Position numbers and translations under genes: made by a program
Assembly: GCF_021018805.1 (NCBI RefSeq)
Contig: NC_086248.1
Span: 99,099,239-99,163,238 of the forward strand
Source of the DNA: Prinia subflava
Taxonomy: Eukaryota; Chordata; Aves; Passeriformes; Cisticolidae
Direction of reading: 5' to 3'
Length of the DNA: 64,000 bases
Shown: piece after piece, positions 24,543-37,600 of the stretch
Layout: each line of letters starts with the position of its first letter
How positions within the stretch are numbered: position 1 is the first letter of the stretch
The notes under the pieces: generated by a model
The model's database searches: none
What the model saw: the letters and a program-made list of their open reading frames with translations, nothing else
What the model was told of the DNA's origin: nothing

Positions 24543-26929
24543 GTAAGTAAATGCAAAAGGAGCTCTTCTCTTTGCATTGCTAATCTTGATGGCATATACA
24601 GCCCTTGAATACATAATCCATGTTAATAAACCTGTGGAACACATGCAAATTGCTTTTTTAATGTGGTCAGATTTCTCAGAGCATCTTTTTGATTTATTCA
24701 GCCAATTTTCTACAATCTATCTAAATCTATTTCTTAAATAGCCATTTAACAAGTTATTTTCCCTTTCTTACCTGCTATTAGATAAGTGGCCTGAATTTGG
24801 TAATGAAGTTGCCAGAGGACAATTACAAAAAGAACTTTACAGTTAATGTAAAAGTTCTGTACTGATGACTTGTATTAGTGATCAGTGACAGCCTGAACTG
24901 ACTTTGCTTGAGCATACATTAAGCTCCCCACTCTTCCTGAGTATTAAGAAGTTAAAATTAAGCATTTCAAAAAAGCTGTAAAAGGTTTATGCCTTCTGAA
25001 GAAACGTGAATTGCATTACAGTCAATGGGTGGTGAGTGTCTGCTTCTCTTTGCATCACTTGGGCTTTGCTCTCCTCTCTGGCTGTTGGCTGATAGCAGTG
25101 CCATGAGTGAGGGGGTCCAGAAGAAACCTCCCAAGATTCAGGGTGAAAGGATGATGGCCACAGGGGACAGCAAGCTGCATTTCTGGAGATGTTCTTGATC
25201 CATCAATGTTATTTCATAACGTATGAAGAGTAATAAGAAGGACTTTGAGAACAAAACACTCTCAGTAAGAAAAACTGTACCATTTTGGCAATCCACTTAC
25301 AAGGTGTGTTTTTGCAGGAGAGTTGATCCTAAAACGACTTGTTCCCAAATCCCTCTTTCTCCATAAAAAGTATGAGATACATTTTCACTTATTAGCTCCA
25401 TCTGCACCTCTTTAAAGCACAATTCCTTTATAAACCCCTATTTTCTGGAGATAAATGTCATGGCCCTATAAGCTGTGCATCCTTCTGAGGGAAGAGGTGT
25501 CCTGTTGTTGCCAGCATCACAATTTCTCATTAGTGGCATATTTGCAGCTTGTAGCTAAACATTAAATAGACTATGTTAAGGCTCAAATCTCTATAGAGTA
25601 GTTGTTCTGATCGAACATTTAAATAATTAACAACATCCCCATAGAGCAAGACAGGCCTCTAAGCTCCTTCACCATGAGGGGCTGAATGATTTTGGAATGA
25701 TTTATTGTCATTAAAGGGAATGTTCAGTCTAGTCTCCAGAGATCAGATGCACGAAATAAATGGAAATGGTTTTGTAAAGACATAAATACTTTTGTATCAC
25801 CCTTATTTTATATGTATATATTTTATGGTTTATTAGTTATATTTTTACCACAAGTATTTGGGATTCTTCTGCAGTGCATACACTTTTTGTAAAGTATTTT
25901 TATAAAATATAGAACCTTTCCAATCCATTTAAAAGAAATTTGTTTTATTGTTTTTGTATAATTCTGAACATAATTCTCCACTGTGAGCTGCTATAGCACA
26001 GAACATTTCAACTCCTTGTGCCCTTTTTCTTCCCTTTCTTCTGGATTTTTGGAGAGAAAGGCTAGAACTCTTATTCCTAACCCACAAGAAATACATTATT
26101 TTTAGGCAGTCTTATCTGAGCTTTGCTGCTGCTTTGCTGTAATGCAGACTAAACCTTGTTTTCTAACATCAGGGTTAGTTCTGGTTAGTACATGGAAGTA
26201 TTTAGACAAATTGTAAAAGGCCAAAGGCCCACACATACAGAGAAAATACTTTCTTCAGGGGAGATGTACCAGCAGAGCTGGACCCAGAAATTGATGGGGT
26301 CACATCGTACAATCCAATTGCTTGGCAGTAATGTACTGTACAGTTTTCAGGGCTTTTGATTTGTTTTTCACTGCCACTTTATTCTGTTACCTTCTATTAT
26401 CCATAGTCAGTCTTTAATTTTTAACCCAGCATGCCTTATTTTCAAGAAAAATCCAAGTGGGATGTACAGCTTTCTGTGAAGAAACATAGATTTTGTATGT
26501 AAGCTTCAAAACAGCACTGTATTTTCCCCATATGACAGGTAGTTTTTAACTAATAAAATAGTTTTTTCAACATTATAAGGGTAATAAAGATAAATATTCA
26601 TGTAGCCTGACTTCTGGTGTCTCGAGAGACATCGCTAGTTTTTAAATTTACTGCTCAGGTGGACACACGGTGTTTCATACAAGTTGCCACAGTGATCCCA
26701 CTGTGATCAGAGTCTGGAGAGGTGCTGGCTGCATGAGTGAATTGCAGCAGGAAGCTGCAGCAGCACCTGTGAGGGTGTTTGGAACCCCTCACAATAGATG
26801 TAGTCCTGCTCCAGGAGATGGAGGTAGCAATGTAGACATCAGTGTGCCCTAGAGAGACGTCGGTGTTGAGAACAGGTCCCTGACCTCTTCATGTTTTCCC
26901 CAGTGCAGCAAAATGAAATCCTGACTGTG

Positions 26930-27022
26930 CTGTAAGCTGAGATCACAAATCCCTCATATGAGGTCCTGGCCCTACAGAATAACCCCAAGAGTCCCACCAT
27001 GTGCCTGAGAGCATTGCCCAAT
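26930..27022 (-). mobile_element. Short CR1 LINE scrap, antisense
   Basis: TCCTGGCCCTACAGAATAAC, then CCCCAAGAGTCCCACCATGT and GCCTGAGAGCATTGCCCAA (26964-27022) match the antisense 3' region of the CR1 subfamily whose text reads CTGGCCCTGCACAGG...CCATGTGCCTGAGAGCATTG. The left part, 26930-26963, is strongly decayed and only loosely alignable. It is the same subfamily as the copy at 56.3 kb, which lacks exactly this internal segment. Confidence 0.75.
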
Positions 27023-27084
27023 TTTAAATTATAACAGCCAGGGGTCAATCTATTTTCTTTTTGTCCCCAAATTCAGTTGTTTGC

Positions 27085-27100
27085 TTTTTTTTTTTTTTTT
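27085..27100. repeat. T16 homopolymer
   Basis: Sixteen uninterrupted T residues lie just downstream of the CR1 scrap and are followed by CTCCAG. No retroposed sequence with target-site duplications is visible around it. Confidence 0.85.
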
Positions 27101-28466
27101 CTCCAGAGAACTTGTAGCAGAATGAAATTAATTGGTTTGTCAGTGCAAGCCTAGAATTTATTGTTATTATGTTTAATCATCTACCTCCAGCCAGAGCTGG
27201 AAGTAGTTCTGCAGAAACTCCTCCTTGACATTAAAATGAGTGGTAATGGGCGAGAACTGGTGTGTACTGGTAGGGATGAGTCTGTAAGAGATTGCAAATT
27301 CAAATGTACAGTGAGGGTTTTGAACACTAAATAGAAGTTAATTTGACAGCAAAGGGAGGAGCAGGCTCACCCCAAAGTGGTGTCCAGGCTGAAGAGGTTT
27401 TCTGAAGAGACACAGAGGATCTAACAAGGCAGCAGCTCCCTTAATGATACCCCACTTGTCCAGCAAGTCACTGATGTGCAACACTTCCTTTAGCCATTTG
27501 TTATTGGTGACATGGGGCTTTCAAGATAATCCCTCCTATCTGAGCGATATATATTTCATCCATTCCAAATGGGATAAGGCTAAGACTTTGTTCATGACTC
27601 CTCAGCTTAGGCAAAATGCAATTCAAAATGTTGAAAATAACTTAAGCCTGTATTTCTTACCTACAGATTTAAGGAAAGTTTCTTATTTGGTCTCAGGCTC
27701 TTTTTTTTCTCTGAACGTGAAGCTAACACAGTTTAATTTTTAAAAACAGGAAGTGTGTATAGAACAGCAAATTTTGCTTTCCCCAAATGACACTGATTTG
27801 AATCTAAGTCAGGCTGGGCAGATAATGCAATGAAAGATGTTTTCCTTTTTATACATATATTAATGTGAATATTTGGATATAGAAAACAAACACATCAACA
27901 ACCAAACCCTGAAAGTGCCTTTGCTTTCACTTCTCTGCATATTTTCCACAAACTTCCCCTGTCCATCCCTCCCCTGCACTCTGTGACTTGCACACCTGCC
28001 TTGAGAAAGATCTGAGCAGCATGATGCTGCTTTTCCTTTTGACTTAACAAAAACCTGTGCTGTGCAGGAAGTGATGAAGTATTACAAGAAATACTCCAGA
28101 AAGTGAGTGCAAATGACATTTCCAAATTGTGCTGATGGTAGAAAATACCCTCCTCTCCAGGTTCAAAGGAAAATCATATAGTAGATTGGGCTGTACAAAA
28201 TAGGAGACACTTTAGAAAGTATTCGTTTCGATGTTCTGGACATCCAATCTGAAAAAACCCTCTACACCAAACCTCAATTTGCATCTATATTTTAAAATAT
28301 TCCCACTCTGGAACTATTTTGTGCTTTGCTTCATACCCATGGTAGACATGTAGGGATTTTATGGAAGCATTATTGAAAATGAAAACATAACTTTAACTGT
28401 AAGAACCAAGATAGCTTAGCCCTCAAAATTTACACATATTACTTTGAAATTGCTAACTCAGGGCTA

Positions 28467-28490
28467 CCTGAAGCGCTTGTTTGCTAACTC
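28467..28490. repeat. 8-bp inverted repeat with nearby direct copies
   Basis: TGTTTGCT and AGCAAACA flank AACTC (about 28469-28489), giving a perfect 8-bp stem with a 5-nt loop. The string GCTAACTCAG occurs twice, near 28450 and inside the stem-loop near 28475, which suggests a small local duplication. Confidence 0.6.
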
Positions 28491-29289
28491 AGCAAACAGG
28501 GAGTTAGTTGTACCTATTACCAGAACAATGCCTACACACAGAAATTTACCCATCAAAAATCACAGGAGGGCATGAGAAAAATGAGGGAAGATGTTAGGAC
28601 TAATGGACATGAACTGCTACACTGCAGTTTTATTTCTCAGCCCAAGGGAGGCTGCGGAAATGGATGGGAAAAAATTGTGCAGTGCAAAAAGGAGCAAATT
28701 ATTCTTGTACATTGACAGCAGCTGAATCTGTGCTCCTCCAACAAGTAGCACTGTTGAGTGGGGACAGTGTCAGTCACTCTGGCCCAAGCAGCCCGTGCTG
28801 GGGTCTGCTCAGCTGCCCACTCACCCCCCACTCCATGGCACCTTTAAATGATCCCCATCCAGAGCTTCAGCTTCAGCTTCCTCACACTAACAAAGGAGGG
28901 CTCTTGAGAAGCAGAGCAGTTGGGTTTCCTGCTTTGGTTTGATTTGGTCTGTTTTTTTACCTGAAGGGTCAACATCAGTAAGATTTGGAAAGTGCTCTTC
29001 ATCCTGCTTGTCACCAGTACCCCAGAGTCATCAGAGAGCAAATGAAACACACCAAAGATTAAATGTCAATTTTTGTAGTGACAGATGGATGGTTGTGCAC
29101 TGCACTGTGGTGTCAAGCAGATGTGGGGTCTGGAGAGCACAGAGCCAGACTCACCCTTGAGTGCACAATGAAAGGACAGGAGGCAGAGGACCCAAGGTGC
29201 CATGAGACTGACCCCACTAGAACAAGAAACTCTTCAGGAACAGGTGAAGCACTGGCTGCTCACATCTCCTTCCTGACTACTCTCAACTC

Positions 29290-29395
29290 TGTGCTGGATG
29301 GGGTTGAGCAAACTGTCCTAACCTGGTGGGCAGCCCTGCCTGGAGCAGGGAGCAGGAGATGAGACCTCCACAGCCACCTCCAGCTGGATGGCCCC
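29290..29395 (+). mobile_element. Possible decayed CR1 3' remnant
   Basis: GGTGGGCAGCCCTGCCTGGA and the following GCAGGGAGCAGGAGATGAGA resemble the sense 3' untranslated region of CR1 (typical wording GGCCCTGCCT...GCAGGGGG...GATGACCTCC). The terminal ATTCTATG repeat is not visible, and similarity outside this stretch is weak, so the assignment is tentative. Confidence 0.35.
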
Positions 29396-31609
29396 TCAGG
29401 ACTCAAGAGAGAACAAAGTTCCTTCACTCCTTGCTGAGTTCACCCTGTGAGTGCTCACCTCCTACAGGCTCAAGATCACAGTGGTCATGACATGAAAAAA
29501 TCATATAGCGATTTTCTAAACACCCACAAATCAACCTGTGATGGTCTGCATGTTTCTTGTCTGATAGCTCAGCATCTTTTTGTCTCTCCTTTGTCCCCAA
29601 ATGGCATGTCAGGAGCTAACACTGACTTCATCCAGACTGCAGGGTGCTGGGGTTGCTGTGGCAATGATTTAAAGCTGCAGCTGCTCCCTTCTGCTGCTGT
29701 TGATCTGTTCATGCCTTAGATGCAGTGTTTCCAGCCCTATCTGCTGCACCACAACAGCTCTTTGTGCTCTTCTGGGAATGGTAGTGCTCTTGCTGGGTGG
29801 GATAATGGGTAAAAAGTGCAGCCTCCTGATGCAATATTCAATAATCTTGAAGTTCAGTGGAGATTTGTTTCTAGAAATTCCTCTTCCTGCATTTGAGTCC
29901 TTCTTCCTCCCCACCATTCTGGTTTCTGATCCGCTGGGCATCATCAGGGCTGCTGTGTCCAGTCTCTCCCAAAGGCTCTGAGGGACAGACAGTGTTTTGT
30001 GGTGGTGTCAGCCCAGGGTGAAAGCTGAAGCTGTAACCAGTGTCTTTGATGTGAATGTGCAAGATTAATGAAAACTTCCATTAAATCACAGACCTGCTTG
30101 TGCTTAGACTATTACAATGTTACCCATTCCTTTTGTTCTGCTGCAGTTCCTTATAGAATTCCAGTTTCCACGTTGCATACAGATCAAATAGCCCCATTTT
30201 TTCACATAACTTTTAACAGGTTAGATGTTGGCTAGTTTCCTTACAGGCAACTCCCCTGACATGTTTTCCTTACCTTCCAGTTTTAAAATCCCATTTATTC
30301 TAGTATTTTAGAGCTTGTTATTAATATCATTTTAATGCAAGGAAACAAAACAAAGCTTAGAGGATGCCAAATTTCTAGGAAGGACCGTATGAGGATTTGC
30401 CTGGCTTGGTCAGGCTGAATTTTCTACTTCTCTGCTCCTTCTATGGCAATATCAAGGTCAGTTAGTTTAAATTCCAAGATGTACTGAAGGTCACAAACAC
30501 AATGTGTTTTTCCACTGTTCTCTATGGCAAGATGTATGATAGAAGAAGAAAATTACTTTCTGTGCACCCATTTACATTCTCCAGGGAGCACTGCTTGTAA
30601 CACTCTGCAGACCTTTGGTCCATGCTTGAATCAGGATGGGAGAGGATGCTTTTTCCTCTAGACAGTTAATCAAGGACAGAACACTGTTCAGAGCTTGCAC
30701 GTTAAACTTGGACGCAGGATGGGTGGGATCAGGCTGTGTCCATCCCTGCTCATCTGGACACACTCATGCAAACTTAGGGCCATGGGTCATTGCAAAAATC
30801 AGATTGCAAGAGATTGACTGTGAAGTCAGAGCTCATGTATATGTATTTTTCTATTTGATCCAAACATTAAAGGCAGGCTCAACGTTTTGTTTGTTAGCAA
30901 GATCTCCTAAATCACTGTACTCCGGTTCAGTTCATGATGTAGCAAAGTTACATTTAACTTGTTAAATTAGAGAGTATTAATAAGTGCTAAAAGTCATTGC
31001 CAAACAACAATTTTATGCCCATGGTTGCTTGCCTGGCTGTGGAAGCTAGAGAGCATTTTAAAAATCCCCCACCTGTCACACCCATGCAAATTCCAGAAGT
31101 TTTGAATAAAAACTGGATGTTTACATGTTTCCCCTGCTCAGGTCCTGGACAAAGGCCTTTATGTGCTAATTGTCTGGAAATATTAAGAATTTATGAGAAT
31201 TCAACTTTCTTGAAGTTGTGGCTCCCCAGTGTCTAATTATTCCTGTTGCTGCCTTTCCCTGAATTCACCTTAAAAAAATATTTTCACATTCTTTCATTAC
31301 TAGATGCTCTAGTGGCTACAAACACCACCTCAAAGGGACTATCTACTAAGATGCTTTAATCCTACCATTGGGAAGAAACGGAAAAAGAAGTTCCTACTGG
31401 TGTGCAGGAGCCCTACACACGCTGTGCAGGGTTTCTGTTGATAAATTTGTGGCTTTTTGCCAAAGAAGAAGTTAACTTGGGAGGTGACTTTGCCCAGCCC
31501 ACACTGGTCACATCACTCTGTGCCTGGAGTCACTCAGGTTTTTGTTTCACAGAGTCTATTCCCATCACCCCATCTGTTTTCTGCAGTCTTTTGACCTCTG
31601 GATATGTTA

Positions 31610-31690
31610 TAATTCAGCGGGCTGCAGGTAATTAATTATACATTACCTTGCTGCTTAATTTTGAATGAGGCAGCACTCGGATCTGCTGGA
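31610..31690. promoter_or_regulatory. Candidate homeodomain/E-box regulatory block
   Basis: GCAGGTAAT and ATTACCTTGC face each other across TAATTATAC at about 31625-31652, an inverted repeat with perfect core AGGTAAT/ATTACCT. Between them lies TAATTAATTA, a palindromic homeodomain site. CAGGTA is a ZEB/SNAI-type E-box. A further TTAATTTTGAATGAGG follows. The symmetry and motif density are suggestive of an enhancer core, judged by eye. Confidence 0.3.
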
Positions 31691-34596
31691 GCCTGCCCGT
31701 GACAAGGGCGCAGCTCAGGGCTCTGGCTGTGCCCGCCTGGCTCCAGCCCGCAGCCAGCCAGGGCTGTCCGCACTGCCCTGCCACCCCCAGCGAGGATAAA
31801 CCTTCAGCAGGAACTGCTGACTTTGGTCCAGAGAGAAAGCAGACAAGAAAAGCCTGTGTAAAAGCTTGCTGGAGAGCATCTGTGGTATGGGCTGGATTGC
31901 TCAGGTGCTGCATATGAGAGGTGGGGGTTTAGTTAGTGCTCCGTGTTAGTCCAACATCAATCCTACCAAATGGGCAGAATTCTGCACAGTGCTGAGTGTG
32001 GTTGGAGCCCCATAAGAGCAGATGGAGTCTCTGGAAATCTGAAGAGGACAATGAAAGGCATAGACCCCACACCAAAACCAGTACTGCAGGTCTAACACAT
32101 CCTGAGATAGCTGAGAACAAAAGGGAGCTGCAGGAAAAATTTACATCAGTGCTGAACCTTTCTCTGTGAGAGACCTTTTCTTGGAAAAAAGTGATAATTA
32201 TCATATCCTCACTTCCTCCATATCCATATAAATGATAAGGAGAATTCCCCTGGAGTACATTATTCAGATTAGCACTTCACACTGCAAGGGGACACAATGT
32301 TAATTTGGTCTCTGTTCTGTCTTTATAATAAATTCTTAAAACATCATCAGACAAAAACAGCTTTGTTTTGGAAAATGATAATTTTTAGAGCAGTTGTCTC
32401 ACATCAATTTAATGCCTATTTTTCAAAATTGCTTCGTATTTAAATGCCACTTATTATGAAGGCAATTTTGCCGCTTACTTTTTTTCTCTTTTTTCCCCAA
32501 TCAGAAGTATTTGCTTTAATTTTATTTAGGACAAATGGATGTGATTAGTGCAGCATAATGAAGAGAAGTGTCCTACCTATACGAAGTCATGCACCTCCCT
32601 CCACTGAGGAGATTTCTTAATTCTTGAAAATACACAGCAGTTCCCAAAGAGTCTTCTGTTCTGGGGAGAAATAATGCAGAATTAGCTTGTGTTTTTTTTG
32701 CCAGCAGCTCTAAACTTCAAATGGCTCTGTTTGCAATTAAGGCTTGTCCAGCCTCTCAGATGTTTCAACCAGAGGGATCAGATCACTCACAGCTCGTGGG
32801 CCACATGCTTTGTAGTGTGGTCATTTTCCCAGCCAACACATCCTGTTATTTGGGTTCCTTATTTGAGCACTTTTGATCAGGTGCAACATCTCTGATCCCA
32901 GGAATCAGTGCTCCCCTGCTAAGCAGAGGGAAGGCAGGAATGTTACTGTGCAAGCTTCCTGAGAAAACTTTCAGAAAGCTTTGATAAAAAAAGCTCTGAT
33001 AAAGCCAATGCATTGGTGTGGAGGAATTGGCTCCTGCTTGTCTATTCACAAGGGTCTCTGAGGGTAAGTTCTGCTAATTAGAATTTGAATTGGAATTGTT
33101 CATCAGATTTTTTTTTTGCTTTTGCTCTATCTTTCTTCATAAAGTATTCCCCAAACATTGAGAATGACAACTTAAAAGATGTTAATAGATGGTATGGGCT
33201 TGTTATTTACGGGCATTATCAGTGTATGATATTTTAAGCACACTACAGGGTATCACAGATGACTATAAATCACAGTTAGATGTTGCCTGCTTTATTCTTT
33301 TATGGTACCGAGTGATTTGCTACAATTTATTAAAATATCTATTAAATATCCTTACTCTTGTAAGCTGCTGTAAACGGGATTACAATATGCAGTAACTAAA
33401 ATGCAAAATTAAAGTGACTTGAATACACTCATTCTTATTACATCTTGTCTTCTGCTCATACTTCTGACAAGATGCTTTTAAGTTCTGTATTTACTCGGTT
33501 GCAGTTCCTCCCACCTTCCCACCTGTAAACTCCATCAGCTAATGCTTTTTCTATCATGCAGTTTATTGATGAAAGTATTAAATCATGCCAGGCACTGTGC
33601 AATCAAAGTGACTTCAATTATAGATATTAAAAAGCTTTTAATAGAATATTGAGGATCCAGAGGCAGCACTTTTCTGGGGGTTACATCAGTTAATCTGTAA
33701 TTTAGGGTAGTGTTAGCAGAAAATTCCAGCCACGGTGCTGGGGAAGGAGCTGAGGATGGCAAATGCATGCAGTGTCACCTGGATCCTCTGACAGAGACAC
33801 CTTGCAAAGCTGCTGCACAGCACCTGCTGTGCCACATGGCCCTGCAGGAAAGGCCCGGAGCTGGCAGTGCTGCTGCTCTCAGAGCAGTGGGTGGCCCCTG
33901 GGCAGCTCAGCAGCAGACAGAGGAGAAGGGCACAGCCACAGAAACAAAGGGAAAACTGCCTACAGACCAGTCCATTCCCCTGCCCTCTTGTGGTAACCTC
34001 CACTGGAGTTTGTCCAAAAGATGAATCATGGATTATGAATGATTTGGAATAATTTATAATTATTTATGGTTTATCATTAATAAGTGTATATTCACAAGTA
34101 AATACACATATCTATGGTATGCACATAATTTTTTTCTCTCTCCCTTTTCAAATTACATTTCCTGAACTGAAGTTATTGTCTCTGGTTTATTCTGTACCCT
34201 TCATGAACCATTTTCAGAATGGAATTCATGAAATACAAACTGCTCAGCAAAGCACTAAACCAATTTTTTTCTCTGCAAACATTTGCTGTTGGAATTTAAA
34301 CAAAAATCCTTTGGGTTCCACTGTGCTGAGAGACTTAATATCCTGTCATGCTTTTTCTTATATTTAAAAATTAATGACTTTGTATTTGCAGTCAGTTTTG
34401 CATCAGAACATTCTTACTTGCAATTAATTCCTTGTAGTCTTTCTCAGCAATGCTCCTTGCCCTGATTCCTGATGATGATCCAATTCTAGACTCCACTGAG
34501 GCTTCAAGTAATCAAGAATGAGGCGGTTCTTTCAGTTTTTTGCAAGTTGATTTATTCACTCCTACTAAGAATGTGTTCCAATTGCTATCTCTCATC

Positions 34597-34679
34597 CTAT
34601 ATATATTTCATATATATATATGTAATTTCTATATGTATACAGACTTGCATATATATAAACATGTATTATATATATATTC
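34597..34679. repeat. Imperfect AT dinucleotide repeat
   Basis: Several TATATATA runs are interrupted by TTCA, GTAATTTC, GTATACAGACTTGC and AAACATGT. It is an old, degraded microsatellite that can fold back on itself. Confidence 0.85.
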
Positions 34680-37600
34680 TGCTAATTAAATGTTGCAATA
34701 TGGGATGACCTTCACAACAAGCTGTTTGAATACTGGGCTTCATTCCATTACACTGAAATGAATCCAGACCCAGGAAAAAGATACATACTTCACTTTGGGT
34801 AATGTAATTTTGGCAGCCTCTTTGGCAAGCCTGCTTCTTGTCCTTGCCCATGCTGGCTTCAAAGTAACAGAAGGAAAGGACATATCAATAAAGCAAGAAA
34901 ATGAAAGTAATTTGGTCAAACTGTAAAGACAACTAGTGTTGAAGAAAAGTAAATTATATGCCTTGTCTTCACTGAAGCCTAGTCATGCTGTGTAAATTAT
35001 AATTTCCCAGCTCCCTTAATTTCTTTCCAATTTTAACCCACTGAGGTAGATTTCCCATTGCCTTTTCTGGTGTGACAGGCTTAAACGCTGTTGTTCAAAC
35101 TCAGGAGTGTCCTGCTTTCCCTTTGCTGTAATAACTCCAGGAGATGCAAATTTACTGTCCCAAATTTGTTTTATAAACCTGCTTTGTACCAGCGGGTGAC
35201 TGCCCTCTAGAAGATATGCCAGCAAGTGCCTAATTTCAGTAATGCAAATCACTCATTTAAATCGAGTAAATGTTTAACTACTCCCCTTAGTAAAGAGGCA
35301 GTTAGAGGTTTTGTAGCAGTGCAAGGACCAGGGGCTTGGAAGGCTGCTTGCAAAAAATAGACAAGCTTTGTCTCTCATGGCCATAATAATACTGAGGGAG
35401 AAACAAAGATTTCTTTATGCAACATGAGGAAAAGCCATGTTTTACTGCAGGATTTAAGATGATAATTGGTAGACAGTTATTTTAATAAGAAAATACGCTG
35501 CCTAGAGTCAAAATCACATGTTGGAGGAAAGGTCATAAAGATGTTACCTTGAAAAGCTGAAGAACAGCAGCATGAATATACAGAAGGGATGTGTCTGTAC
35601 CTTCTTTAGCCTGAGCAAACTGCAGGGAATGAAACAAATCCAGCTTCCCAGAATCGAGATCTGGACCATCCTTGAATGATAAATTGGAAAATTGGATGTC
35701 CCCCAGTTAGAAACTCCCTAAGGAATATCCTTCTCATTGAAAATAAACCCAAGGAAAATGTTCTGCAGAGGCAGAATTTCTGTTCCTCCATTTTTACCAG
35801 CCTGGCTTCTCCCTCAGAAACCTGTGAGGTGGGTTGCCTCAGGAGACTGGAATTCCTACAAACTAAGTTTCTGCCCTGTGGGCCATGGTCCATTTTCCTG
35901 AGTGAGCAGCAGGCCATGGCCCTGGTTTTTGGAGGAAGGCTGTGGACAGAGACAGGGCAGTGCAGGAGAGAGGGTAGAAGGTCAGGCTGACGTGGACTGG
36001 GCAGCGATTGAGGGGTGCAGGACAAGGCCAATGCCATTTGTCACAGCCATAACTACTGGAGGGAGTTTTGAGGTAGTTTTCTGTCTCCCTATCTAGCCAG
36101 TTGGCAACTGACTCTGTCAATATCTTTTTAGGATTTTCTGGGGAAGGATGAGTACTAAGTCACCAAAATACAGATATAAATGTATAGAGTGTAATCAGAA
36201 CAAACTTCAGAAGTGCTCTGCTTATCCTTTTTGTTCTTCTTCCAAGACCAGAATTTTACAGGTCAAATTTGTGTAGTAAACTTCTAAAGAAATTGGATAT
36301 GCTGCAAAACTTCTTTCAGAAAGTTAATTTTAAACTAAGTATTTTTAGTTCTTTGAAGATTAGTGGGAACACAAAATAGGAGAAGTAAGTCACATCACCA
36401 CCCTTTTCTAACTCATTATTTCCTTGGCAGTCTTTTTAAAGTTTATATACAGTTCATAAAGTGATTTGAAACATCTCTGTTACATTCATGAACATGTTCA
36501 GATCTTTCTGACATTTCCTGACAACAAGCTCTTTAAAAGCGATCGTGAGCATTTTTCTAAAGTTGAATTATCCTGACCTGCAATAAAATGCCTAAAGAAA
36601 TGAATGCAGCCTTATCCTGGGAAACAGTTAACATTCCAATCTGCATTGCTGCCAAGGCTTCAGCAGTTTGTGAACACTTGAGGGAGAGAAAGACGTTATC
36701 AATTACTGATTTAAAAATTACAGTTATTCAGAACTTGGAAGACTGTGAATCTCCTAAAGGCTGTTGATACCAGCAATAAACGTTGCAGTTGTCTGCATCC
36801 TGATGCTCAAAAATTCAAGGTATATCTTAGCATTCTCTCCCTTGAAATACTACTTTTTGAAATTAGATTTCTGAAGGGTATAATTTCTGTATGTTCTGTA
36901 TGTTCCAGCCTGGCCCTGGAAAGGCAATTCTTTTCTGGGGAGCAGAGAGACTTCACTATCAGTGGAGTCAGAACAGCATGGGTCATTTCATTTTACTGTT
37001 TGGAGGTTTTTTTATAACGATATATAAAAAAAAGATTGAAAATCCAACGGAACATTTCTTTAAATACTGTCATTTTCAGGGAGCATTTGGACTCCGCTTT
37101 TTATTTATCTGAGTGATAAAACACCGGCACATGTGCAAAACATACATATAAAAGTTTAGCCAGTACTTCTGAATAGCAATGGTCAGAGAATCCTTTTGCA
37201 AGGTATTTACAAATGCAAAATCTATATTTAAAAAAGCAGTAGTATGTGGTAACTTCTTGATACATTAGAAGAGTTATTTTTTGTTTAATAAATACAGTCT
37301 CTTCCAGAGGAAAGCAAACCTATTTGTAACTGTCTTTTGCATCAACTATGAATAAACTCTCTTGTCCCTTGTTACTGTCAACTGCCATATATCCTCTCCT
37401 TCTTCATGAGGGTTTTTTTCCCTGAGAATAAGAAATAGCACTTTAGGGACACTGAGTTTTCAAACCTTAGTTCTGATTTATGTATTTATGTGCAAACCTG
37501 ATGGTGGAACAGCTGCGGAGGAGCTCACCCACAGAGCTGTTCGTGCCTTGGCTGCAGGTAAGGGAGCAATCAGCAATAGCTGGCCAGCGTCCAGCAGTTC

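Larger units (their letters stand above)
15381..26929. other. Gene-free unique DNA
   Basis: About 11.5 kb with no supportable complete gene. Frames are short on both strands. The longest, 144 codons on the minus strand at 24097-24531, is hydrophobic and serine-rich with no recognisable domain. Notable local structures (inverted repeats at 16.88 and 19.19 kb, a CpG-dense patch at 21.9-22.3 kb, a duplicated TTCTAGAA, a CA tract, a G/T tract and an exon-like splice pair) are listed separately. Confidence 0.55.

Noticed and set aside
24097..24595. Two overlapping minus-strand frames of 144 and 109 codons rich in Ser, Leu and Pro
   Set aside because: Different frames over the same DNA give equally long products, and the composition follows a pyrimidine-rich strand. 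No family is recognised.
35606..36037. 143-codon minus-strand frame
   Set aside because: Plus-strand frames are open over the same interval and no domain is visible. Treated as chance.
36488..36500. GAACATGTTC palindrome as a p53 or steroid-receptor site
   Set aside because: A single 10-bp half-site match is expected by chance several times in a window of this size.
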